Positions 22,001 through 34,061 of a DNA stretch of 64,000 bases are shown here, piece after piece. Both the position numbers and the translations under genes were made by a program. Below the pieces are notes generated by a model. The model was not told where the DNA came from. It saw only the letters and a list, made by a program, of their open reading frames with translations, and did not search any database. The stretch is from positions 248,001 to 312,000 of the forward strand of contig WHVD01000024.1 in NCBI GenBank assembly GCA_015178975.1, written 5' to 3'. Source of the DNA: Hysterangium stoloniferum. Its lineage: Eukaryota > Basidiomycota > Agaricomycetes > Hysterangiales > Hysterangiaceae. How positions within the stretch are numbered: the stretch's first letter is position 1; each line of letters opens with the position of its first letter.

Positions 22001-25000
22001 GTCAGGGAGAGAATCCTAGGAAGAGAGCACCAATCCACAGTAATCACCAGGAATAACTTGGGGAACACATATACTAAAAATGGAAAATGGTCAGATAGAG
22101 AAGGACTGCAAGTGCAGGGGGTAGAGGCCTGGAAGCAAATCCTAGGGACTGAACACTCAAAGACACTGGCCTCTAGGAAAGACTTGGCATTGACATATTC
22201 CAATGTCAGAAGATGGTCAGATGCAGAAAGACTGCAGGTCCAGGTGCTAGATGGCTGGGAGAAAATCCTAGGAACAGAACATCCATTCACTCTGGCCTCT
22301 AGGAATGACTTGGCTAAGATATATTTCAAGATGGGAAGATGGCCAGATGCAGAAGGACTGCAGGTCTGGGTGTTAGAGACTAGGGAGCAAATCCTAGGGA
22401 TTGAACACCTAGACACACTGGTCTCTAGAAAAGATTTGGCATTGACATATTCCAATATGGGAAGATGGCAAGATGCAGAAAGACTGCAGGTCCAGGTGTT
22501 GGAAGCCAGGGAGAGAATCCTGGGGAGTGAACATGCAGACACTCTGGCCTCCAGGAATGACTTGGCATTGACATATTACAATATGGGAAGATGGCCAGAT
22601 GCAGAAAGACTGCAAATACAGGTGTTGGAAGCCAGGGAGAGAATCCTAGGGACTAACCACCTAGAGACGTTGGACTCTAAGGCTGACTTGGCAGGGACAT
22701 ATTGTGATATGGGAAATTGGCCACATGCAGAAAGACTGCAGGTGCAGGTGTTGGAAGCCAGAGAGAGAATCCTAGGGACTGACCACCTAGAGACCTTAGA
22801 TTCCAAGGCTGACTTGGCAGGGACATATTGTGATGTGGGAAATTGGCCAGATGCAGAAAGATTGCAGGTTCAGGTGTTGGAAGCCAGGGAGAGAATCGTA
22901 GGGGCTGAACACCTAGAGACCCTGGTGTCCAAGGCTGACTTGGCGAGGACATATTGTGATATGGGGAAATGGCCAGATGCAGAAAGACTGCAGGTCCAGG
23001 TATTGGAAGCTAGGCAGAGAATCTTAGGGACTGACCACCTAGAGACCTTGGACTCCAAGGCAGACTTGGCAAGGACATATTCTGAAATGGGAAAATGGCC
23101 AGATGCAGAAAGCCTGCAAGTCTGGGTGTTGGGGGCCAGGGAGAGAATCTTAGGAAATGAACATGCATACACTCTGACCTCCAGGAATAACTTAGCATTG
23201 ACATATTCCAATATGGGAAGATGGCCAGATGCAGAAAGACTGCAGGTCCTTGTGTTGGAAGTCAGGGAGAGAATTTTCGGAACTGAACACCTAAACACCC
23301 TAGACTCCAAGGCAGACTTGGCAGTGACATATTATAATGTGGGAAGATGGCCAGATGCAGAAAAACTGGAGGTCCAGGTGTTGGAGGCCAGGGAGAGAAT
23401 CCTAGGGATTGAACATCAATACACACTAACCGCTAGGAACAACTTGGCATTGACATATTCTAATATGGGAAGATGGCAAGATGCAGAAAGACTGCAGGTC
23501 CAGGTGTTGGAAGCCAGGGAGAGAATGCTAGGGAATGAACATGCATACACTCTGACCTCCAAGAATAATTTGGCAAGGACATATTGCAATATGGGAAGAT
23601 GGCCAGATGCAGAAAGACTGCAGGTGCAGGTGTTGGAAGCCAGGGAGAGAATCCTAGGGATTGAACATCAATACACACTAACCGCTAGGAACAACTTGGC
23701 ATTGACATATTCTAATATGGGAAGATGGCAAGATGCAGAAAGACTGCAGGTCCAGGTGTTGGAAGCCAGGGAGAGAATGCTAGGGAATGAACATGCATAC
23801 ACTCTGACCTCCAAGAATAATTTGGCAAGGACATATTACAATATGGGAAGATGGCCAGATGCAGAAAGACTGCAGGTCCTTGTATTGGAAGCCAGGGAGA
23901 GAATCCTCGGAACTGAACACCTAAACACCCTAGACTCCAAGGCAGATTTGGCAGTGACATATTACAACTTGGGAAGATGGCCAGATGCAGAAAAACTGGA
24001 GGTCCAGGTGTTGGAGGCCAGGGAGAGAATCCTAGGAAATGAACATGCATACACTCTGACCTCCAGGAATAACTTAGCATTGACATATTCCAATATGGGA
24101 AGATGGCCAGATGCAGAAAGACTGCAGGTCCTTGTATTGGAAGCCAGGGAGAGAATCCTCGGAACTGAACACCTAAACACCCTAGACTCCAAGGCAGATT
24201 TGGCAGTGACATATTACAACTTGGGAAGATGGCCAGATGCAGAAAAACTGGAGGTCCAGGTGTTGGAGGCCAGGGAGAGAATCCTAGGAAATGAACATGC
24301 ATACACTCTGACCTCCAGGAATAACTTAGCATTGACATATTCCAATATGGGAAGATGGCCAGATGCAGAAAGACTGCAGGTCCTTGTATTGGAAGCCAGG
24401 GAGAGAATGCTTGGGACTGAACACCAATATACCCTAAACTCCAGGCAAAATTTGGCATGGATATATTCCAATATGGGCAGATGGCCAGATGCAGAAAGAC
24501 TGCAGGTGCAGGTGTTGGAAGCCAGGCAGAGAATCCTAGGGACTGAACACCTAAAAACCCTGAACTCTAGGACAGACTTAGCATTGACATATTCCAGAAT
24601 GGGCAGATGGCCAGATGCAGAAAGACTGCAGGTCCTTGTATTGGAAGCCAGGGAGAGAATCCTCGGAACTGAACACCTAAACACCCTAGACTCCAAGGCA
24701 GACTTGGCAGTGACATATTGCAACATGGGAAGATGGCCAGATGCAGAAAAACTGGAGGTCCAGGTGTTGAAGGCCAGGGAGAGAATCCTAGGGACTGAAC
24801 ATGCATACACCCTAACCTCCAGGAACAACTTAGCATTGACATATTCTGATATGGGAAGATGGCAAGATGCAGAAAGACTGCAGGTCCAGGTGTTAGAAGC
24901 CAGGGAGAGAATCATAGGGAATGAACATGCATACACTCTGATCTCCAAGAGCAACTTGGCAGTGACATACTGGAAGATGGGAAGATGGTCAGATGCAGAA

Positions 25001-28000
25001 AGACTGGAGGTCCTGGTCTTGCAGGCCAGGGAGAGAATGCTTGGGACTGAACACCAATACACCCTCATCTCCAGGAACAACTTGGGATACACATATTCCA
25101 ATATGGGAAGATGGCAAGATGCAGAAAGACTGCAGGTCCAGGTGTTGGAAGCTAGGGAGAGAATTTTTGGAACAGAACACCCAGACACCCTAACCTCCAG
25201 GAGTGCCTTGGCGTGGACATATTCCAAAATGGGCAGATGGCTGGATGCAGAAAGACTGCAGGTCCAGGTGTTGGCAGCCAGGGAGAGAATCATAGGGAAT
25301 GAACATGCATACACTCTGATCTCCAAGAGCAACTTGGCAGCGACATACTGGAATATGGGAAGATGGTCAGATGCAGAAAGACTGGAGGTGCTGGTCTTGG
25401 AGGTCAGGGAGAGAATGCTTGGGACTGAACACCAATACACCCTCATCTCCAGGAACAACTTGGGATATACATATTCCAATATGGGAAGATGGCAAGATGC
25501 AGAAAGACTGCAGGTCCAGGTATTGGAGGTGAGGGAGAGAATCCTAGGGATTGAACACCAACATACCCTAACCTCCAGGAACAACTTGGCATGGACATAT
25601 TTCAATATGGGAAGATGGCAAGATGCAGAGAGACTGCAGGTCCAGGTGTTGGAAGCCAGGGAGAGAATCCTAGGGACTGATCACCAATACACCCTAACCT
25701 CCAGGAGTGCCTTAGCATGGACATATTCCAATATGGGAAGATGGCAAGATGCAGAGAGACTGCAGGTCCAGGTGTTGGAAGCCAGGGAGAGAATCCAAGG
25801 GAATGAACATGCATACACTCTGACCTCCAGGAGTGCCTTGGCATGGACATATTCCAAAATGGGAAAATGGCCAGATGCAGAAAGACTACAAGTCCTTGTG
25901 TTGAAATTCAGGGAGAGAATCCTAGGAATTGAACACCTAGAGACCTTAGACTCCAAGGCAGACTTGGCAGTCACATATTACAACATGGGAAGATGGTCAG
26001 ATGCAGAAAGACTGGAGGTCCAGGTGTTGGAGGCCAGGGAGAGAATCCTTGGAACAGAACACCCAGACACCCTAACTTCCAGGAGTGCCTTGGCATGGAC
26101 ATACTTAAAAATGGCAAGATGGCCAGATGCAGAAAGACTGCAGGTACAGGTGTTGAAAGCCAGGGAGAGAATCCTAGGGACTGAACACCTAGAGACCCTG
26201 GACTCCAAGGCTGACTTGGCAAGGACACATTGTGATATGGGAAATTGGGCACATGCAGAAAGACTGCAGGTGCAGGTGTTGGAAGTCAGGGAGAGAATCC
26301 TAGGGAATGAACATGCATACACTCTGACCTCCAAGAACAACTTGGCAGTGACATATTCCAATATGGGAAGATGGCAAGATGCAGAAAGACTGCGGGTCCA
26401 GGTGTTGGAGGTGAGGGAGAGAATCCTAGGGATTGAACACCAACATACCCTAACCTCCAGGAACAACTTGGCATGGACATATTTCAATATGGGAAGATGG
26501 CAAGATGCAGAGAGACTGCAGGTCCAGGTGTTGGAAGCCAGGGAGAGAATCCAATGGAATGAACATGCATACACTCTGACCTCCAGGTGTGCCTTGGCAT
26601 GGACATATTCCAAAATGGGAAAATGGCCAGATGCAGAAAGACTACAAGTCCTTGTGTTGAAAGTCAGGGAGAGAATCCTAGGAATTGAACACCTAGAGAC
26701 CTTAGACTCCAAGGCAGACTTGGCAGTGACATATTACAACATGGGAAGATGGCCAGATGCAGAAAAACTGGAGGTCCAGGTCTTGGAGGCGAGGGAGAGA
26801 ATTTTAGGGATTGAACACCAACATACCCTAACCTCCAGGAACGACTTGGCATGGACATATTTCGATATGGGAAGATGGCAAGATGCAGAGAGACTGCAGG
26901 TCCAGGTGTTGGAAGCCAGGGAGAGAATCCTAGGGACTGATCACCAATACACCCTAACCTCCAGGAGTGCCTTAGCATGGACATATTCCAATATGGGAAG
27001 ATGGCAAGATGCAGAGAGACTGCAGGTCCAGGTGTTGGAAGCCAGGGAGAGAATCCAAGGGAATGAACATGCATACACTCTGACCTCCAGGAGTGCCTTG
27101 GCATGGACATATTCCAAAATGGGAAAATGGCCAGATGCAGAAAGACTACAAGTCCTTGTGTTGAAATTCAGGGAGAGAATCCTAGGAATTGAACACCTAG
27201 AGACCTTAGACTCCAAGGCAGACTTGGCAGTCACATATTACAACATGGGAAGATGGTCAGATGCAGAAAGACTGGAGGTCCAGGTGTTGGAGGCCAGGGA
27301 GAGAATCCTAGGGATTGAACACCAACATACAGTAACCTCCAGGAACAACTTGGCATGGACATATTTCAATATGGGAAGATGGCAAGATGCAGAGAGACTG
27401 CAGGTCCAGGTGTTGGAAGCCAGGGAGAGAATCCTAGGGACTGATCACCAATACACCCTAACCTCCAGGAGTGGCTTAGCATGGACACATTCCAATATGG
27501 GAAGATGGCAAGATGCAGAGAGACTGCAGGTCCAGGTGTTAGAGGGCAGGCAGCAAATCCTTGGGACTGAACACCTGGATACCCTGGACTCCAAGACAGA
27601 CTTGGCAAGGACATACTCCAATATGGGTAGATGGCGAGATGCAGAAAGACTACAGGTCCAGGTGTTGGAAGTCAGAGAGAGAATCTTAGGGACTGAACAC
27701 CAATACACCCTAACCTCTAGGAATGATTTGGCATTGACATATTCCAACATGGGTAGATGGCGAGATGCAGAAAGACTACAGGTTCAGGTGTTGGATGCCA
27801 GGGAGAGAATCCTAGGGACCGAACACCTTCACACCCTAGACTCCAAGGCAGACTTGTCTAGGACACATTCCAATATGGGAAAATGGGCAGATGCCAAGCG
27901 TCTGCAGGTCCAGGTTTTAGAAGCCAGGGAGAGAATCCTAGGAACTGACCATCAATACACCCTAACCTCCAAGGCAGACTTGGCACTGATATATTACAAT

Positions 28001-30745
28001 ATGGGAAGATGGCCAGATGCACAAAGACTGCAGATCCATGTGTTGGAAGCCAGGGAGAGAATCCTAGGAACTGAACACCTAGAGACCCTGGACTCTAAGG
28101 AAGCCCTGGCAAGTACATATTCTGATATGGCCAAATGGCCAGATGCAGAGAGACTTCAGCTCCAGGTATTGGAAGCAAGGTTGAGAATCTTAGGGAATGA
28201 ACATGCATACACTCTGACATCCAAGACACACTTGGCAGTGACATATTACAACACGGGAAGATGGCCAGATGGAGAAAGCCTGCAGGGCCAGGTATTGGAA
28301 GCCAGGGAGAGAATCCTAGGGACTGATCACCAATACACCCTAACCTCCAGGAGTGCCTTAGCATGGACATATTCCAATATGGGAAGATGGCAAGATGCAG
28401 AGAGACTGCAGGTCCAGGTGTTAGAGGGCAGGCAGCAAATCCTTGGGATTGAACACCTGGATACCCTGGACTCCAAGACAGACTTGGCAAGGACATACTC
28501 CAATATGGGTAGATGGCAAGATGCAGAAAGACTGCAGGTCCAGGTGTTGGAAGTCAGAGAGAGAATCTTAGGGACTGAACACCAATACACCCTAACCTCT
28601 AGGAATGATTTGGCATTGACATATTCCAACATGGGTAGATGGCGAGATGCAGAAAGACTACAGGTTCAGGTGTTGGATGCCAGGGAGAGAATCCTAGGGA
28701 CCGAACACCTTCACACCCTAGACTCCAAGGCAGACTTGTCTAGGACACATTCCAATATGGGAAAATGGGCAGATGCCAAGCGTCTGCAGGTCCAGGTTTT
28801 AGAAGCCAGGGAGAGAATCCTAGGAACTGACCATCAATACACCCTAACCTCCAAGGCAGACTTGGCACTGATATATTACAATATGGGAAGATGGCCAGAT
28901 GCACAAAGACTGCAGATCCATGTGTTGGAAGCCAGGGAGAGAATCCTAGGAACTGAACACCTAGAGACCCTGGACTCTAAGGAAGCCCTGGCAAGTACAT
29001 ATTCTGATATGGCCAAATGGCCAGATGCAGAGAGACTTCAGCTCCAGGTATTGGAAGCTAGGTTGAGAATCTTAGGGAATGAACATGCATACACTCTGAC
29101 ATCCAAGAAACACTTGGCAGTGACATATTACAACATGGGAAGATGGCCAGATGGAGAAAGCCTGCAGGGCCAGGTGTTGGAAGCCAGGGAGAGAATCCTA
29201 GGGACTGATCACCAATACACCCTAACCTCCAGGAGTGCCTTAGCATGGACATATTCCAATATGGGAAGATGGCAAGATGCAGAGAGACTGCAGGTCCAGG
29301 TGTTAGAGGGCAGGCAGCAAATCCTTGGGATTGAACACCTGGATACCCTGGACTCCAAGACAGACTTGGCAAGGACATACTCCAATATGGGTAGATGGCA
29401 AGATGCAGAAAGACTGCAGGTCCAGGTGTTGGAAGTCAGAGAGAGAATCTTAGGGACTGAACACCAATACACCCTAACCTCTAGGAATGATTTGGCATTG
29501 ACATATTCCAACATGGGTAGATGGCGAGATGCAGAAAGACTACAGGTTCAGGTGTTGGATGCCAGGGAGAGAATCCTAGGGACCGAACACCTTCACACCC
29601 TAGACTCCAAGGCAGACTTGTCTAGGACACATTCCAATATGGGAAAATGGGAAGATGCCAAGCATCTGCAGGTCCAGGTGTTAGAAGCCAGGGAGAGAAT
29701 CCTAGGAACTGACCATCAATACACCCTAACCTCCACAAGTGATTTGGCAAGGACATATTCCAATCTGGGCAGATGGCCAGATGCAGAAAGACTGCAGGTC
29801 CAGGTGTTGGAAGCCAGGGAAAGAACCCTAGGGACTGAACATCAATACACTTTAACCTCCAGGTGTGATTTGGCATTGATATTTTCTAATATGGGGAGAT
29901 GGCTAGATGCAGAAAGACTGCAGGTCCAGGTGTTGGAAAGCAGGGAGAGAATCCTGGGGACTGAACACCAATTCACTCTGACCTCCAGGAAAGACTTGGC
30001 ATTTACATATTCCAATATGAATAGATGGCCAGATGCAGAAAGACTTCAGGTCCAGGTGTTGGATGTCAGAGAGAGAATCCTTGGGACTGAACACCCATAC
30101 ACCCTCAACTCCTTGAGTGACTTGGCACACACATATTCCAAAATGCGAAAATGGCCAGATGCAGCAATCCTGCAGGTCCAGGTGTTGGAGGCCCAGGAGA
30201 GAATCCTAGTGACTGACCATCCAGTGACTCTATCCTCCAGGAATGACTTGGCATTGACATATTTTAATATGGGAAGATGGACAGATGCAGAATTACTGCA
30301 TGTTCAGGTGTTGCAGGCCAGAGAGAAAATCTTAGGGACTGACAACCCACACACCTTGATCTCCAGGAATGACTTAGCAAGGACATATTCAAAAATGGGG
30401 AGATGGCCAGAGGCTGAAAAACTGCAGCTCCAGGTGTTAGAGGCCATGGAGAGAATCCTAGGGCCAGAACACCCACACACCCTGACCTCAAGGAATGACT
30501 TGGCATGGACATATTTCAATACAGGAAGATGGCAAGATGCAGAAAGACTGCAGGTTCAGGTGCTAGCAGCCAGGGAGCGAATCCTAGGCACTGAGCACCC
30601 AGACACCCTGGCATCCAGGGTGAAGTTTCAACAGCCATCTGCTCATCTGGGTCAAGAACAACAAACCTGGTGGGTTACATGTTTAATCCTCCTTTTCCCC
30701 ATTTATCTTTCTCTTTTGATAATATACTGTGGTCAGTTAATGTAG
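19084..30745 (+). CDS. Giant NLR-type protein: alpha/beta hydrolase - NB-ARC - about 71 TPRs
   Basis: Seven exons: 19084-19235, 19297-19525, 19588-19641, 19699-19992, 20048-20249, 20298-20508 and 20563-30745. The six introns are 48-62 nt, all GT-AG, and give 3,774 residues. Residues 60-290 are a SERAC1/DUF676-like hydrolase: AIHGFDGHREASW, a nucleophile elbow AHSLGG with Ser137, GTPHQG, and NHTGMAKF with probable catalytic His267. Residues 330-690 are an NB-ARC NTPase: Walker A GMGGVGKT (359-366), Walker B LFIFDNAD (Asp438), a GxPLA-type LPLA, and an MHD-like MHPIIH (680). From 763 to about 3735 come kinesin-light-chain-type TPRs of exactly 42 residues. The last 25 residues include a hydrophobic stretch. 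The ATG follows a pyrimidine-rich leader. In fungi this architecture belongs to NOD-like receptors of non-self recognition and regulated cell death: repeats sense, NB-ARC oligomerises, hydrolase acts. That role is inferred for this gene. The very high repeat number is unusual. Confidence 0.93.
21707..30625 (+). repeat. Tandem array of about 71 TPR units, each exactly 126 bp
   Basis: The codon pair for Glu-His in the GTEH motif recurs from 21773 to 30593, exactly 70 periods of 126 bp, so no unit has gained or lost a base. The consensus unit is RWxDAERLQVQVLEARERI followed by LGTEHxxTLxSRxxLAxTYxNMG. Higher-order blocks are nested in the array. A 252-bp pair starts at about 24041 and 24293. A 1,260-bp (10-unit) spacing links about 25.54-26.05 kb to 26.80-27.31 kb. 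An 882-bp (7-unit) spacing links copies beginning at about 27.43, 28.31 and 29.20 kb. Arg is almost always AGA/AGG and CpG is nearly absent. Confidence 0.97.
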
Positions 30746-30976
30746 GCCACACCCATTCCACTTAGAAATGCATCATTCCTTATCCAGACCATCTCAAGTT
30801 GAATCATCCACACATATTGATTGACTATAGTATTTACATACATCTTGTGTAGGAAGACCACATGCCTATTTAGTTTAAAAGGTCAGGGAAAATCCTAGGA
30901 TAATACTCACTGTATATTTCTACTTTCATCATATAAGCTCCTTCTAGGACATGTTAAAACCTGAAAAGAGGGTGTT
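30746..30976. other. 3' flank of the NLR gene, no gene
   Basis: AT-rich, CpG-poor DNA follows the TAG stop and presumably contains the 3' UTR. A short stretch, 'ggtcagggaaaatcctagg', resembles part of a TPR unit and may be a decayed remnant of the array. The solo LTR begins at 30977. Confidence 0.4.
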
Positions 30977-33089
30977 TGTTACAACCAGAAAACCCACCAT
31001 ACTCTGGGCACTACCTGTGAGGTATAAGTATTATCTCATAAAATTCTCTTAATTTTCTTTGAAATTAATTAGTATTTTTTTGAATTTATTGTATTTTTAT
31101 TTATATTGTTATTGTGAAATATAAGGCCTAATTCCTTTTAGCTTTGCATAATAATAGCATATATGAGCTCATATAATGCTATTATATCTTAATTAATTAA
31201 TTATGATTTTTAACTAATTATTTATCTCTTATTTACTTAGTTATTGTTTCCCAGCACTTTGCTCTACCCTTGTGCAATGAGCTCTTGAAGTGTGGGAACA
31301 CATTATGTCATCATTTGTGCCCGGCACTTCAAATTTGGGATTGAGGGAATGATTTGTCAGTAGGTGACAATTACAACATGTGACAGCACGAGTCATTGGC
31401 TTTTGCTTCTGTCCTCTAAACTTTTAAGTTCAGGCTTAGATTGAAGCCCTTGTCTCAGACTGGGGAGTCATAGGATCAAAAAGGGGTAATAAATAGTTAG
31501 ATGATATCATAAAATAATTAAATAGTTAAATAATTAGTTATCAAAATGTATATAAGGAGGGCCAGAAATCCACAATAAATCATCTTATCACACATTTTTT
31601 TACAGCACAGCTCAGAAACTTATCTCATCATCCTAAGGACAATGATAGCCTTAGTCTGATACACTAACTGCAAGCACCTACACTTGCAGAATCTAGAACT
31701 CTTTGTCAGCACTCTTGAACTTAGCTAATCATCTAAGTTCCCCCAGCCTCACAGCTACCTATTAGGCTTATTAAATATATAATAAACCTAATAAGTATCT
31801 AAGTATCCTTACTAAAATCCCTGCCAACACTTAGATTATTCAAGGCCCATCCCTAAGTTAGTGAATTAATCAAGTACAAGCACACAAGAAATCCAATACA
31901 AATTATTTTCTCTATTAATAAAATATTTAACTCCTTGTTAAATATCTATTAATAGTAACAAATAAACATACAAGAAACCGAAGCTCTTATATCAAGTCTC
32001 TGCCAAGTCTCTGCACATTTATTCAGCTTCCAGCCCCTATTCTCAAGGAATAGTTCTTTTATTTGCTAAAAGAGTCATTTGTTCTATTGAACCTTTCAAT
32101 AATCAAAATAAGCATTGATTTTAGTTGTTTAAGCTTAATAGTGCAACTAATTAATCTATCAGTATTTAAATTACTGGACCTTTGCTTATTTTATTGTTGA
32201 AGCTCTGTGACACTATAGCTATATATTGAGCTATCTAAGAGAAACCCCTAAATACATTACACTACCCAATATGCACCTGCACCCTTCACGCACCTGTTAT
32301 CAGTTTACTGGAAAACCCACTGGAACCTGGACATCAAACCTGACCTTGCCTGACCTTCGTTATCTCATGTACCAGTCACTGGAATACCTGCCCAGGCCCC
32401 ATGCACACCATCCCTGTCTATCTCCAACCCTGTCCCATGCATCAGTCACTGGACCCTGCTCAGAAAACCTGACAGCTCTCTAACTGAGCCCTATTCCTGT
32501 TATGGTCAAATGACCTGTCACATTTCAGACTCCACTCCCCCTGTTCCCATTATGGTCTAACAACCTGTCACATTTCAGACTTTGCTCTGCTCTGTTCCAT
32601 TCCTAACACCAAATTTGGTGTTTACTTATCTCATTTCATGATTACTAGTTTGGATTTCATTATTACTGGATTTGGTATGACATACATTCCACAGTCTATA
32701 TAGTCTGGCAGATGTTGTGCATACAATCCAGTCAGAAAATCAGCTTAGATTTCCCCCAGTAATCTCAGTACATTTTCCACTCTAATCTCCTCTTTGAAAC
32801 ACACTGCTATTTACCTCATCGGGGCCCATGGGCTCCAACCTATCTATTACTCGACCTCTGACTCATCACCGCCTGACCCCTCAACCTCCACGGGATTCCC
32901 ACAGTCGACCCTCTCACCCCTCAACCCACCAACTACTCCTGGACTCCCCGGGATTCCCATTCTGCCCATCTGAAATTGGATGACATGATCTTGTGAGGGC
33001 ACAGCCTATAAGCTGAAGCCAAGTCCTACCGGCTTTCCCATGGGTTTCTCTGGAAACCCTCTGATAAGCTCCATGCACACTCCTTAACA
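30977..33089 (+). mobile_element. Solo LTR (Gypsy), interrupted by another solo LTR
   Basis: It begins TGTTACAACC and ends CCTTAACA, and is flanked by a perfect 5-bp duplication gtgtt (30972-30976 and 33090-33094). Without the nested 1,246-bp element and its duplicated 5 bp it is about 860 bp. It aligns along its length with the LTR at 4791-5539 (tctgggcac, gcatcagtcac, the 'ttggtgttta' box, ataagctgaagccaagtc). Where that LTR has CG, this copy mostly has TG or CA. There is no internal region, so it is a solo LTR. Confidence 0.93.
31016..32261. mobile_element. Nested solo LTR, 1,246 bp
   Basis: It starts TGTGAGGTAT and ends TACATTACA, and is bounded by a perfect 5-bp duplication ctacc (31011-31015 and 32262-32266). 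The surrounding LTR becomes continuous when it is removed. The interior is very AT-rich and lacks ORFs. 'gtatataagga' near 31548 followed by 'aataaa' signals is compatible with an LTR promoter and polyadenylation region. The family is not recognised. It is unlike the TGTTACR LTRs. Confidence 0.88.
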
Positions 33090-33094
33090 GTGTT

Positions 33095-33780
33095 GAAGGG
33101 AGTTATGAAGTCTCCCTTGTGACTCCAGTTGCTCTTTCATAAATGGCACTAGGCTTCAACTTATATGTTGTACCCCTGAACCCACTGTTGGCTGCTCTGC
33201 CATATTGAAACTAACCAGAAGAATGTAGAAAATATAGCTGTGACCCTTAGCTTTCACACAAGGGGCTAGAGACAGGGACCTAAGCCATCACAAGGCCATG
33301 GGCCAAGACCTCAGAGGTACAAAGATATTATCATACAAGGTCTACAACACAGGAGGGGAAGTCTAAGTTGATATCAAAACTGAAGGGTAGTACAATACAT
33401 GGAAGATATTTTATCCTAGATCTAGTTGGACAAATGGGAAGTGTTAAGTTCCAGAGCTCTGGGCAGAATTTCCAGTGGATATTCTGGACACTTCCTGGAA
33501 TGTGTCTGTGGAGTTCCTGAGAATTACTCTGGGAGGTTTTGGGGATTAGTCTGGGGAGTATCAGAATATTACCAGAGTACAGGATGGACTTGGCTTCTTC
33601 AGCTTATGTGCTGCACCTTGTGCACTCACTTAGTGTTTATGGATACTCAGAGTTCCAGAGAGTTTTGGATATTGAGTGTACAGAAAGACAGAAGGGATAA
33701 GAAACTAAGTCATGACTAAGTCAAGATACAAACTAATTTGAGATTAAAAATGAGGAGTAAGTACATGACTATGGAAGACT
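33095..33780. other. No gene; possible LTR-like sequence
   Basis: The only longer ORF (33426-33719) has no recognisable domain. 'aaatgggaag' directly before TGTTAAGTTCC at about 33441 resembles a Copia purine tract and LTR start. I could not find a matching 3' end or duplicated target site. The DNA is CpG-poor like its neighbours. Confidence 0.35.
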
Positions 33781-34061
33781 ACATATATAGATGTTCCAAT
33801 AATTGTACTACAAGTCTGGGATTATAATAAGACCTATTTGGAACTGTTTCCAAACTAAGCATATAATAATGAATCAGAGAAATACTGTGGTTGGGATGAT
33901 TCCACTCTCAGGCACCATTTCTACAGTGGCTCAAAAAATCATTCAAATGTTTTGTTGTTTTGGAAAGATTGTGTGAAGAGTGGTGATCCGGGCTGGACCG
34001 TACTTTCCCTACGAAGAAAAACATTTTATTCAATACGAAATTCTAACTACACAGCTGCGAA

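Noticed and set aside
24214..25605. 463-codon antisense ORF and about 20 similar Ser/Leu/Cys-rich minus-strand ORFs in the NLR array
   Set aside because: They recur with the 126-bp period and are frame shadows of the TPR repeats, with no start context, domain or independent structure.
21707..30625. CRISPR-like regular repeats
   Set aside because: The repeats are coding, contiguous without spacers, 126 bp long and in a eukaryotic gene.
33441..33780. Possible Copia LTR starting TGTTAAGTTCC after a purine tract
   Set aside because: Neither a convincing 3' end nor a target-site duplication could be identified.
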